Positions 8,484 through 15,931 of a stretch of 35,127 bases of DNA are shown here, one piece after another. The DNA comes from Gammaproteobacteria bacterium (lineage in GTDB: Bacteria; Pseudomonadota; Gammaproteobacteria; Arenicellales; UBA868), in assembly GCA_022451485.1 (NCBI GenBank), contig JAKUQS010000029.1, forward strand, positions 1-35,127, in the 5' to 3' direction. The notes beneath the pieces were generated by a model. It saw nothing but the letters and a program-made list of their open reading frames with translations, ran no database searches and had not been told where the DNA came from. Each line of letters starts with the position of its first letter. Positions within the stretch are counted from its first letter, which is position 1. The translations under genes and the position numbers were made by a program.

Positions 8484-9320
8484 GGAGCCGGATGAGTGGA
8501 CTAGCCAGCGGTTGATCGCCTCGGTGAAGCCGTTGTCATCGTGGTGGGATACGGGTGTGAATTGATCCCGAAGATCCTCAGGGGCATTGCCAACGACGTA
8601 ACTGTAAGCACCCCACTCAAGCAGATCGATGTCGTTGTAATCGTTGCCGATAGTAGCTATTTGCCGTGTGTCGAGATTTAATTCCCCACACAGCCAGCGG
8701 GCAGTTTTTGATTTAGACACGTTGCCTGGAAAAATCTCTAACCAGGTGCTGTGATGGTCTAACGGTGAAGTGGTCCGAATAACGGTCAGTTTTGGCAATC
8801 TGGTTTGCAGTGTGCGTTGTAGTCGCTCGCCAGCGTGGGCGGAACTAATCGCAAGCAGTTGCGTCGCGGGGGTTGGATCATTCAACGGTAAAACTAGGGG
8901 CCGCTGATGGGCATCGTATAGTGCTAGGCGCCTCTCAAAGTCGGGGTTTGGCTGACCGTTAGCATGCCAGGCAAAGCAATGGTTATGAGGAACGGGGTCT
9001 TGGATCATGAAGTCAAGCGCCAGTTCGAGCAGTGTTGCGACACTCTCTTGCACTTCGTCTGACGTCATCGCTACGGTACGCAACAGTCGCGATTGCGGGA
9101 AAGTGGACACACTGGCCCCTGTCGAACTGATCAGGTAATCAATCGGAAACTCATCATCCAGCACGCGCTGGGCGGAATACAACGATCGTCCGGTGGCGAC
9201 GATACGACAGATACCCGCTTTCCCAAGGCTAATCAGGGTTTGCCGGTTAATGTCACTCAACCGTTGGTTGGAATTCAGCAGTGTGCCATCCAGGTCGGTA
9301 AACACCGCTAAGCGAGTCAT
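8472..9320 (-). CDS. HAD-superfamily (Cof-type, IIB) sugar/nucleotide phosphatase
   Basis: The 282-residue enzyme begins MTRLAVFTDLDGTLLNS with the HAD nucleophile pair D9 and D11. It continues with motif II 'ATGR'/'SSTGAS', the lysine motif 'SKSKTARWL' and the metal-binding motif IGNDYNDIDLL near the C-terminus. A C2B cap lies between. Cof-type members dephosphorylate sugar phosphates, flavin or pyridoxal phosphates; the true substrate is not readable. I placed the start at ATG 9320, since the frame upstream encodes sequence belonging to the neighbouring peroxidase in another frame. It follows the exported peroxidase by 16 bases and may be cotranscribed. Confidence 0.88.
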   Translation of the reverse strand: MTRLAVFTDLDGTLLNSNQRLSDINRQTLISLGKAGICRIVATGRSLYSAQRVLDDEFPIDYLISSTGASVSTFPQSRLLRTVAMTSDEVQESVATLLELALDFMIQDPVPHNHCFAWHANGQPNPDFERRLALYDAHQRPLVLPLNDPTPATQLLAISSAHAGERLQRTLQTRLPKLTVIRTTSPLDHHSTWLEIFPGNVSKSKTARWLCGELNLDTRQIATIGNDYNDIDLLEWGAYSYVVGNAPEDLRDQFTPVSHHDDNGFTEAINRWLVHSSGSLPR

Positions 9321-9336
9321 CAGTGAGGTTTCGTCC

Positions 9337-9882
9337 TTACAGCAGTGACTCGATGGCTTGGACGAGTTCAACGTTGTCCGGTCGCACGGTGCTGCCGAAG
9401 CTGGACACAACCTCTCCGTTGCGATTAAGCAGGTACTTGTGGAAGTTCCAGCGCGGAAATTCTCCGGCCTGACCGGCGAGCGCCTGGTACAGAGGACCGG
9501 CACCATTGCGAGAGACCCGTGTTTTCTCGAACATCGGGAATTCGATGCTGTAGGTTAAACGGCAGAACTCCTGCACTTTCTTTTCTGCTCGGGGTTCTTG
9601 CAGAAAATCGTTGGATGGGAACCCCAATACCACCAGCCCTTGGTCACGATAGCGATCGTAGAGTTTTTCAAGCCCGTCGTACTGATTAGTAAAACCGCAG
9701 TAGCTGGCCGTGTTAACAATCAACAGGACCTTGCCGGTAAAAACATCACACAGGCGCACTTTTTCCTCGCTGGCGAGATAGCGCTTGGTGACAGCCAGCG
9801 TATCAGGACACTCGCTGGCCGCCGCACCGGCTACCCAACTGGCGCTGAGTAGGACAAAACATAACACGCGAAACGCTTGCAT
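9337..9882 (-). CDS. Exported glutathione peroxidase family protein
   Basis: The start at ATG 9882 gives a 181-residue protein with a signal peptide (QAFRVLCFVLLSASWVAGA, cut near residue 23), so it should act in the periplasm. Catalytic features are C62 in NTASYCGFTNQYDGLE, Q95 in GFPSNDFLQEP and the W145-N146 pair in RWNFHKYLL. In most bacterial members the second motif reads GFPCNQF; here the Cys is Ser and Gln is Asp. The probable reductant is thioredoxin-like rather than glutathione. It reduces peroxides. It lies downstream of thiBPQ (129 bases after thiQ) and just before the HAD gene. Confidence 0.9.
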   Translation of the reverse strand: MQAFRVLCFVLLSASWVAGAAASECPDTLAVTKRYLASEEKVRLCDVFTGKVLLIVNTASYCGFTNQYDGLEKLYDRYRDQGLVVLGFPSNDFLQEPRAEKKVQEFCRLTYSIEFPMFEKTRVSRNGAGPLYQALAGQAGEFPRWNFHKYLLNRNGEVVSSFGSTVRPDNVELVQAIESLL

Positions 9883-10011
9883 GAGATAAGTACCTTTCGT
9901 TGATCCTCTATTTTGTGCGTCAGCATGTGAAGGGTGAATGATGAGCAAGCCGGTGGATGATGTAACGGACAGGCACAGCCAAGGTCAAGCGTCACGGACT
10001 ATGGCCGGTGA

Positions 10012-10740
10012 TCAATTAGGTGATCTCATAGCCGGGACTTGATCAAGATAGTTGTTAAGTTCAGGGCACGGCGGTGATGTCAGCAGTGCCGAGAGTAGAC
10101 CACGTGCTTTGATTTGGCCCTGGTGAAGGAAGAGGGCGCTTGCTTCACTGTAGCGGGTTTCTTGCGGGTTGTGGCTCACCAGAAGGATAGTGAGGCCACG
10201 CTCTTGCCGAAGGCCATCAATCAGCTCAAACATTTCGGCTCGTCGGGCGGGGTCGAGTCCGGTGAACGGTTCGTCCAGCAATAGCAGTGCGCGTTCTTGG
10301 CATAAACACCGAGCCAGTGCAGCGCGTTGTGCCTGGCCGCCCGAGACCTCGCCGGGGCGCCGTTGGGCAATATTCTCTAGGCCAACGCGGGCAATGGCCT
10401 GGTCAACCTGATGCCAATCGTCGATAGTCAATTTTAAGCCCGGATGACGCGCCAGCGCGATATTGTCTTTCAACGAGAGGTGGGCAAACAGATTGTGATC
10501 CTGAAAGAGTGTTGTGATTGAACGTAATGACGGGGGTTGTTGAGTGACGTCTATTCCGTTAAGCACAATGCGACCCGCGGTGGCTTGTTCGAATCCCGCG
10601 ATCAGCGCCAGCAGCGTAGATTTTCCAGCGCCGCTTGCACCGATAACAACCGTCAGTGAGTGGCGTTCGATCTTAAAGTCAGCGGCGAGTTGCCACTCAC
10701 CCTGTCCGAATCGGAGTTGGTCAACGTTCAGGAGCGCCAT
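10012..10740 (-). CDS. thiQ: Thiamine ABC transporter ATP-binding protein
   Basis: The 242-residue ATPase starts at ATG 10740, within the last 13 bases of thiP, a translational coupling typical of thiBPQ. It has Walker A GASGAGKST (34-42), the Q-loop 'TTLFQDHNLFAHLS', the signature VSGGQAQRAALARCL, Walker B LLLLDEPFTGLD and the H-loop LVSHNPQE. The 'LFQDHNLFAHLS' and 'SGGQAQRAALARCL' patterns are specific to ThiQ. It energises uptake of thiamine and its phosphates at the inner membrane. Third gene of the riboswitch-controlled operon. Confidence 0.93.
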   Translation of the reverse strand: MALLNVDQLRFGQGEWQLAADFKIERHSLTVVIGASGAGKSTLLALIAGFEQATAGRIVLNGIDVTQQPPSLRSITTLFQDHNLFAHLSLKDNIALARHPGLKLTIDDWHQVDQAIARVGLENIAQRRPGEVSGGQAQRAALARCLCQERALLLLDEPFTGLDPARRAEMFELIDGLRQERGLTILLVSHNPQETRYSEASALFLHQGQIKARGLLSALLTSPPCPELNNYLDQVPAMRSPN

Positions 10741-12371
10741 TGACCCACCAGGTGTTCTACAACAATAAACACCAGTGCACATAAAACAATCAGCACTAGC
10801 GCGGTGACCGCTGCTTCGTTAAAGCGGTACGCTCCGAGTTGATGGTAGAGCATCACCGGCAGGGTCAGCATGCCGGTGGTGTCAAACAGTGCTGCGACAC
10901 CCATGTCGCCAAAGGATAGCGTTGCCGCCAGTGCCACCGCGAAGCCGAGTGGTTTACGCAGCAGTGGCCAATCGATTAGCCGGAAGCGTTGCCAGCCGCT
11001 CATGCCCAGCTGCAGGCAGAGTCGCTGATAACGTGCGCCTGAGTTCATCAGCGCAGGGCCGATTGTGCGTACGAGATACGGCAGTATCAGTGTGGCATTG
11101 ACGATTGCGATCAGGGCGGTGGCAATGTCGAAGGTGAGCCCAAGGGGTAAGAGCAGCAGGAACAGCCCGCTGCCGATCACCATTGGTGGCACGGCGAGCG
11201 TCATAGAGCCAGCCAGCAGCATGCCATCTGCTGTTCGTTGCCGGTGCCTTGTGCTGAGTCGGCGGGCGCTGAGAGTCAGGCCGAGTGCCAGCGCCAACGC
11301 CAAAGTGGTCGCCATTGTGGAAATCAATGCGCTGCGCCCAGCGGCGGACCATAAGGCAGAATCTGACAGAACCCGCGCGAGAGGACCGTTCAGACCAAGC
11401 CAGATCACCGCAGCGAGTGGCAGCGCAACAAAGCCGCACACCGCAGTCAATAGGATGCCGTCAAACCAGCGTTGGTTCGCGCTGTCAAATCCAAGCGCCC
11501 GCAGTTGCCCAGTTTTCAATCCGCGTGACACCGGCGGTGCGCGCAGCCATCGATGTAGGGCAACAACCAGGATAAGGCAAATGCCGAGTTGACCAAGCGC
11601 AAGCCAGGCAGCGAGCCCTGGCTCGAAGTCAAAACGCAGCGCTTGGTAGATGGCCACCTCGATAGTGGTCGCGCGCGGGCCACCGCCAAGTACTAGCACC
11701 ACTGCAAAACTCGTGAAGCAAAGAAGAAAGACCACTGATATGGTGCCAGGGAGAACGCCTACCAACGCGGGCCACTCGACTTGGCGAAATCGTTGGCCGG
11801 CGGTCATGCCCAGTTGTGCTGCCAAGCGCCAATTCTCACCGGGAATGCGTTCCCATGCCGGTAACAGCATGCGTATCGACAATGGTAAGTTGAAGAAAAC
11901 GTGGGCTAAAAGGATGCCCGTGAGTCCGTAGAAATGGCCGCGCCAGGACAGCCCGATCGGTTCTAGGTAGCGGTTCAGCAAACCGGATTCACCGTAGACG
12001 GCAACGATGCCGAGGACTGCCACAATCACCGGTGTCACGATTGGTAATCCCATCAGTCGTAGTAAAGCGCCCCGCCCTGGAAACTGGTCGCGTCGCGCGA
12101 AGGCCCGTGCGGTGGGGATGGCAAGGAACACGCTAAGCAAGGTCGACAGACTGGCTTGCCACACGGTAAAGCCCACCACTCGATAAAGATAGGGGTCCGC
12201 AAGTTGCGTTGACAGTACCGCCGCAGGTGAGGCGGTGAGTAAAACGAGTAGTGTGCCGCCGACAAGGCCGATCAGTAGGATAATGGCGACGACACCGAAC
12301 CAGCCGGCGTCGCGCACCAACAGGCTAAACGGGTTCAGTCCGAGAGAGCGTCCAGCCACTCGCGTATCCAT
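10728..12371 (-). CDS. thiP: Thiamine ABC transporter permease
   Basis: This 547-residue protein has about twelve membrane segments in two tandem permease halves, as in E. coli ThiP (536 residues). Each half carries an EAA-type loop: 'LAAQLGMTAGQRFRQVEWPALVGVLPG' in the first and 'LCLQLGMSGWQRFRLIDWPLL' in the second. It forms the channel for thiamine entering the cytoplasm. The start ATG 12371 overlaps the end of thiB by 37 bases and has no strong ribosome binding site, which suggests coupled translation. Confidence 0.93.
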   Translation of the reverse strand: MDTRVAGRSLGLNPFSLLVRDAGWFGVVAIILLIGLVGGTLLVLLTASPAAVLSTQLADPYLYRVVGFTVWQASLSTLLSVFLAIPTARAFARRDQFPGRGALLRLMGLPIVTPVIVAVLGIVAVYGESGLLNRYLEPIGLSWRGHFYGLTGILLAHVFFNLPLSIRMLLPAWERIPGENWRLAAQLGMTAGQRFRQVEWPALVGVLPGTISVVFLLCFTSFAVVLVLGGGPRATTIEVAIYQALRFDFEPGLAAWLALGQLGICLILVVALHRWLRAPPVSRGLKTGQLRALGFDSANQRWFDGILLTAVCGFVALPLAAVIWLGLNGPLARVLSDSALWSAAGRSALISTMATTLALALALGLTLSARRLSTRHRQRTADGMLLAGSMTLAVPPMVIGSGLFLLLLPLGLTFDIATALIAIVNATLILPYLVRTIGPALMNSGARYQRLCLQLGMSGWQRFRLIDWPLLRKPLGFAVALAATLSFGDMGVAALFDTTGMLTLPVMLYHQLGAYRFNEAAVTALVLIVLCALVFIVVEHLVGQWRS

Positions 12372-13339
12372 ATTTTTCGCTGGCGGGCAACCACGCTCGC
12401 ATCGAACAACAGAGTCGCTTTTGGGCTTACCAGGCTGTCGAAAGCGGCTGGCAAAGCGGTGTGAGAACGAGTGGCTGGATACATCCAGTTGGTTGTCGGG
12501 ATGATGTTCTGGAACCCAGGTGAGAGCATGAAGGCAAGGAATTGATCAGCCAAGGCCTGATGGGGCGAGTGCGCTACTTTGGCCGCTACTTCGATCTGCG
12601 CATAGTGGCCTTCGCTGAAAGCCGCGGCGCGGTAGCGCTCGGTTTTTTCGACGTGCCGGTGATAGGCCGGCGAGGTGGTGTAACTTAGCACCATCAATGC
12701 CTCTTCTTCGAGAAATAGGCCGTAGGCTTCGCTCCAGCCCTTAGTCACCGTCAGGATGCGTGGCGCCAGCTTCTTCCAGGCTTCGGACGTGTCATTGCCA
12801 AATACCTGGCGCATCCATAGTAAGAATCCTAACCCCGGCGTGCTGGTCCGTGGGTCTTGGATGATAATGTTCGGGCCGCCCGCATCGTTGACTAGAGCGC
12901 GTAGACTGGTGGGCGGTGCAGTCAGTCGGTCGCTGTCATAGACAAAGGCAAAGTGGCCGTAGTCATAGGGCAGAAAGACCTTATCCGACCAGTCAATGGC
13001 AAGATCCACTTGGTTTAGCTCGACCCCATGTGGGGCCAGCAAACCGGTTGCGGTGGCCTCGCCGGTCAAACTGGTATCAAGACCGAGAATCACATCGGCA
13101 CGCGACTGCTTGCCTTCCATCTTGAGACGACTGAGCAGCGCCGCGCCGTCCTCGACGCCGACCAGTTTCAGTTGGCAGCCACAGATCGCTTCAAACGCTT
13201 TGGTAATGATAGGCCCCGGCCCCCAATCGGAAACAAACGAGTCATAGGTGTAGACGGTGAGTGCAGGTTTGTCGGCCCATGCGCTCGCGCTGGCCAGTGC
13301 TATGCCAGTCGCTGCTAGCAAATGGTGGATCCACTTCAT
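12335..13339 (-). CDS. thiB: Periplasmic thiamine-binding protein
   Basis: The 334-residue product has a signal peptide (MKWIHHLLAATGIALASASAWA, cut before Asp23). The mature part shows ThiB patterns: 'LTVYTYDSFVSDWGPGP', 'GVEDGAALLSRLKMEG', 'ADVILGLD', 'VFLPYDYGHFAFVYD', 'IIQDPRTSTPGLGFLLWM' and 'VLSYTTSPAYHRHVE'. It captures thiamine, TMP or TPP in the periplasm for ThiP/ThiQ. AAGGA sits seven bases before ATG 13339 and lies inside a small hairpin under the upstream TPP riboswitch, so translation is probably repressed when TPP is plentiful. Confidence 0.95.
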   Translation of the reverse strand: MKWIHHLLAATGIALASASAWADKPALTVYTYDSFVSDWGPGPIITKAFEAICGCQLKLVGVEDGAALLSRLKMEGKQSRADVILGLDTSLTGEATATGLLAPHGVELNQVDLAIDWSDKVFLPYDYGHFAFVYDSDRLTAPPTSLRALVNDAGGPNIIIQDPRTSTPGLGFLLWMRQVFGNDTSEAWKKLAPRILTVTKGWSEAYGLFLEEEALMVLSYTTSPAYHRHVEKTERYRAAAFSEGHYAQIEVAAKVAHSPHQALADQFLAFMLSPGFQNIIPTTNWMYPATRSHTALPAAFDSLVSPKATLLFDASVVARQRKIWIREWLDALSD

Positions 13340-13346
13340 TTGACGT

Positions 13347-13371
13347 TCCTTCAGAATTGAAGGGCGGAGGA
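13347..13371 (-). promoter_or_regulatory. Riboswitch expression platform and thiB ribosome binding site
   Basis: On the minus strand, TCCTCCGCC (13371-13363) is an exact nine-base complement of the conserved aptamer element GGCGGAGGA (13404-13396). Next to it CCTTCA/TGAAGG (13363-13348) forms a six-pair hairpin with an ATTC loop that buries the AAGGA ribosome binding site (13351-13347). The two structures compete for the base at 13363 and could switch thiB translation. Pairings are read from the sequence; the switching mechanism is inferred. Confidence 0.6.
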
Positions 13372-13386
13372 GGGCCGTTTGGCCAT

Positions 13387-13472
13387 CATCCGGATTCCTC
13401 CGCCGGCATTAACCGGTTCAGGTTCAACGGGTTACCTTCTCAGCCTGGCTAATCCAGGCGCCCCGTCGGATG
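13387..13472 (-). ncRNA. TPP (THI-box) riboswitch aptamer
   Basis: The minus strand carries the THI-box signatures in order: GGGGCGCC, GCTGAGA, ACCCGTTGAACCTGA and CCGGTTAATGCCGGCGGAGGA. The flanking CATCCG (13472-13467) and CGGATG (13392-13387) close the P1 stem. It lies 47 bases before thiB, so TPP binding should repress the thiBPQ operon. It starts 38 bases after the stop of the upstream kinase gene, leaving little room for a separate promoter. Confidence 0.97.
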
Positions 13473-13510
13473 ACATGGATCAATTTAGAGTGAAACCTTT
13501 CAGTGGTCAA

Positions 13511-14053
13511 TCAATTTGGATAATGTCGCTTGAGTGCGGCACGGGCGTTGGCCAGACGGCTTGCGCCTATGCCGCGAACGACTTCAACGCAGCAGCCTTC
13601 CTCTTTGAGCAAAATCCTGAATGCGGCTGAGAGTGCCGCCCGGTCTTGCGAACTGCTTTTGCTGCGTTGCAGGGGTTCGTTCTGCCACGGTAGATCGGTA
13701 TCGCAAAGCAGATAGAGGTGGGCCCGTCGGTCCCGGGCGCTAGCCAGCACCCCGGTTGCTTTGTTGCCGAAGTAATGTCGAGCGTAGATCACGGTCGAAA
13801 AGAGATCAGTGTCGTGCAGTACAAGCACCGTACCCATTTCGATCACAGCGTCTTCGAGTGCGCGCTGATGAGCGGCGATCACTGCAAGGTCTGGTTCAAC
13901 TATCTCGCGCCCATTTTCCGTGACAAAAAGTCGGGCAGCTTCGTCGGAATAAGGCGCCAGTCGTTCGGCCGATAGGGCACGGACAAGCGCACTTTTTCCG
14001 GTGCATTCGCTACCGGTAATAACGACGCGATACGGCGCACTCCGTGTATTCAT
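13511..14053 (-). CDS. NadR-like (AAA_28) P-loop kinase/ATPase
   Basis: This 180-residue protein has a P-loop GSECTGKS (residues 14-21) and resembles the C-terminal ribosylnicotinamide-kinase domain of NadR. The shared patterns are 'YSDEAARLFVTENG', 'HQRALEDAVIEM', 'LVLHDTDLFSTVIYARHYFG' and 'HLYLLCDTDLPWQ'. NadR-type domains phosphorylate nicotinamide riboside. The HTH and adenylyltransferase domains of full NadR are absent. It sits immediately upstream of the TPP riboswitch and thiBPQ on the same strand, so phosphorylation of a salvaged vitamin (NR, or possibly thiamine) is plausible. That role is inference from location. Start ATG 14053. Confidence 0.85.
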   Translation of the reverse strand: MNTRSAPYRVVITGSECTGKSALVRALSAERLAPYSDEAARLFVTENGREIVEPDLAVIAAHQRALEDAVIEMGTVLVLHDTDLFSTVIYARHYFGNKATGVLASARDRRAHLYLLCDTDLPWQNEPLQRSKSSSQDRAALSAAFRILLKEEGCCVEVVRGIGASRLANARAALKRHYPN

Positions 14054-14199
14054 AGAAAAATCCTGAAATGGCGTGTATTGGCAGAGTGTGACGCTCCAGC
14101 GGCCATGCGTCCATGCGGCTAAACATGCGCCGTGATTGTCAGTCTTACCAGCACGCGACTAGACTCTTGTGCTTCCAGGTATCGACGGAGCGGCAGCAA

Positions 14200-14511
14200 G
14201 TGGTAAAGACAATGTGGGGGGGATGTGTGAGCGCGTTGTTAGCAACCATTGTTGTCGCGAGTGAAGACAGGGTTGCCGCAGACAGTATCTATCGTCTGCA
14301 GCAGGAGGGGTGGGTGATTACACAGAAGGCTGATCGAGTAGAGTCGCGCGCGGGGTTGCCGCCCTATCAGCATCTGGTGCGTAGGGTGGCTATCTCGACC
14401 TATCGGCTTGGACGTGGTGACAGGGCCCTTACCTGCGAGATTATTTACGACAGTCAGCGCGATCGCCAACAAGAAGTCTGCGGACCGATCGTATCGCGCG
14501 AAACGAATTGA
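14200..14511 (+). CDS. Small exported hypothetical protein
   Basis: I take GTG 14200 as the start because GGAG lies nine bases upstream and it gives a signal peptide with a lysine n-region (MVKTMWGGCVSALLATIVVA). ATG 14212 would lose that charge, and ATGs further upstream add non-signal sequence. The mature part, roughly 75-80 residues, reads 'IYRLQQEGWVITQKADRV', 'GLPPYQHLVRRVAISTYRLG' and 'LTCEIIYDSQRDRQQEVCG', with two cysteines likely disulfide-bonded. The last segment recalls a family of short periplasmic proteins of unknown function in Gammaproteobacteria; this is from memory. It is divergent from the NadR-like gene. Confidence 0.7.
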   Translation: MVKTMWGGCVSALLATIVVASEDRVAADSIYRLQQEGWVITQKADRVESRAGLPPYQHLVRRVAISTYRLGRGDRALTCEIIYDSQRDRQQEVCGPIVSRETN

Positions 14512-14592
14512 ACGCCGTCCTGCGCGTGCGATAGTAATCTCTATAATAGAAGTCGACAGTGGAATGTGGACGAGTTTCCGAGGCGGATTGGC

Positions 14593-15069
14593 ATGATTGA
14601 AGGGCTCCAGCGGTTCTTTAACACCTATCTGGTGTCGCCCACCGAAAGTGATGAAACGAAAGCGCCAATGCGGCTCAACTTAGCGGCCGCGGCGCTATTG
14701 TTTGAGGTCGCGCGGTCTGATTATGACCTCGGTTCTGAAGAGCAATCATTAATTGAATCGTTGGTTAACCAACAGTTTGGTCTCGATAAGAGCAGTGCAT
14801 CGGCCCTACTAGAGCTTGCTGAGAGCGCGGCGCGTGAAGCCACTGATCTGCACGGCTTTACGGCCTTAATCAATGCCAATTGGTCTCTCGATGAGCGGGA
14901 AAAGTTGGTCGAGTGGATGTGGCGCGTGGTCTATGCTGACGGACGCCTCGATGACCATGAGGTACATCTGATGCGTAAGATTCAACGGCTCCTGCACATC
15001 CCTCACCGACGTTTTATTGCGACCAAGCTGCGTCATAAGCCGGTCGATGCGACGACGCTAGATGATTAA
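14593..15069 (+). CDS. TerB-like tellurite-resistance family protein
   Basis: This 158-residue soluble all-helical protein fits the TerB-like family. It has 'LNLAAAALLFEVARSDYDLGSEEQSLIESLVNQQFGL' and 'ANWSLDEREKLVEWMWRVVYADGRLDDHEVHLMRKIQRLLHIP'. The second half repeats the first, with acidic loops (DYDLGSEE, ADGRLDDHE) that may bind a metal. Despite the family name, its general role is unknown and it need not relate to tellurite. GAGG lies nine bases before ATG 14593, so I prefer this over an in-frame ATG at 14566. It stands alone between the small exported gene and the phosphodiesterase. Confidence 0.88.
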   Translation: MIEGLQRFFNTYLVSPTESDETKAPMRLNLAAAALLFEVARSDYDLGSEEQSLIESLVNQQFGLDKSSASALLELAESAAREATDLHGFTALINANWSLDEREKLVEWMWRVVYADGRLDDHEVHLMRKIQRLLHIPHRRFIATKLRHKPVDATTLDD

Positions 15070-15175
15070 TGCGCAATGAATAAAAATGTTGAGTGCAGGT
15101 ATTAGGCTAGGTCCTTTCTGATGATGAGCATGTGTGTATTGATAAAAATTAGAGTAGGAACGCGAAAGCATAGTC

Positions 15176-15931
15176 GTGCATCCGTTTCTTGAACACGACG
15201 GGGTGCTTGCTTTCGCGCATCGCGGTGACCACTCGGCCGGTCCGGAAAATACCCTTGTCGCGTTCGAGGGTGCGCTGCGGCTCGGCTTTCGTTATCTAGA
15301 GACAGATGTTCATGTTACGCGCGACAACGTGCTTCTCGCGTTCCATGATGCCAGCCTCGACCGTGTGACCGATCAGCGCGGTGTGATCGCGGAGCTGAAC
15401 TATGATCAGGTGCGCTGTGCCCGAGTCGGTGGGTGTGAGCCGGTTCCCCTGCTCGAAGATTTACTTGGCGCATTTCCTCACGCGCGGATCAATATCGATC
15501 CAAAATCAGACGCTGCCGTTGGCCCGCTGATTGATGTCATCCGTCGCACACGCGCCGAAGCGCGTGTCTGCATAGGCTCATTTAACGGCAACCGTTTAGA
15601 ACAGGTGCGACAGGCTTTACCCGGTATCTGTACCTCGATGGCACGGGCTGAGTCTGCCCGTGCGCGGTTTGCCAGCCTGGGGTTGCCGTGGCGTGGCGGT
15701 GGCGCCGCCTGTGCACAGGTGCCGGTTTGGTGGAACGGTATCCTGGTGGTCGATCGGCGCTTCATTGGTGCAATGCATGCACGCGCTATACCGGTCCACG
15801 TGTGGACTGTTAACGAAGAGAGCGAAATGAACCGGCTGCTTGATCTCGGTGTCGATGGGCTCATGACTGACTACCCGGCACGGCTGAAGGCTGTTCTCGA
15901 AGCGCGCGGGCTGTGGTGTTCGGCACCTTAA
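15176..15931 (+). CDS. ugpQ: Glycerophosphodiester phosphodiesterase
   Basis: The 251-residue GDPD-family enzyme shows the complete active site: AHRGDHSAGPENT (H15, R16, E24), LETDVHVTRD (E42, D44) and FHD (H57). A C-terminal 'PVHVWTVNEESEMNRLLDLGVDGLMTDYP' is typical of bacterial UgpQ/GlpQ. It hydrolyses glycerophosphodiesters to glycerol-3-phosphate and an alcohol. There is no signal peptide, so it is cytoplasmic, as UgpQ is. The start is GTG 15176 with no strong ribosome binding site; no ATG alternative fits. Its stop codon overlaps that of the convergent MFS gene through a shared TTAA. Confidence 0.92.
   Translation: MHPFLEHDGVLAFAHRGDHSAGPENTLVAFEGALRLGFRYLETDVHVTRDNVLLAFHDASLDRVTDQRGVIAELNYDQVRCARVGGCEPVPLLEDLLGAFPHARINIDPKSDAAVGPLIDVIRRTRAEARVCIGSFNGNRLEQVRQALPGICTSMARAESARARFASLGLPWRGGGAACAQVPVWWNGILVVDRRFIGAMHARAIPVHVWTVNEESEMNRLLDLGVDGLMTDYPARLKAVLEARGLWCSAP

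Noticed and set aside
9321..9506. Upstream extension of the HAD phosphatase
   Set aside because: It overlaps the peroxidase coding region in another frame and has no homology; the HAD motif begins right after ATG 9320.
13028..13318. Plus-strand frame inside thiB
   Set aside because: It is a shadow of thiB with no ribosome binding site.
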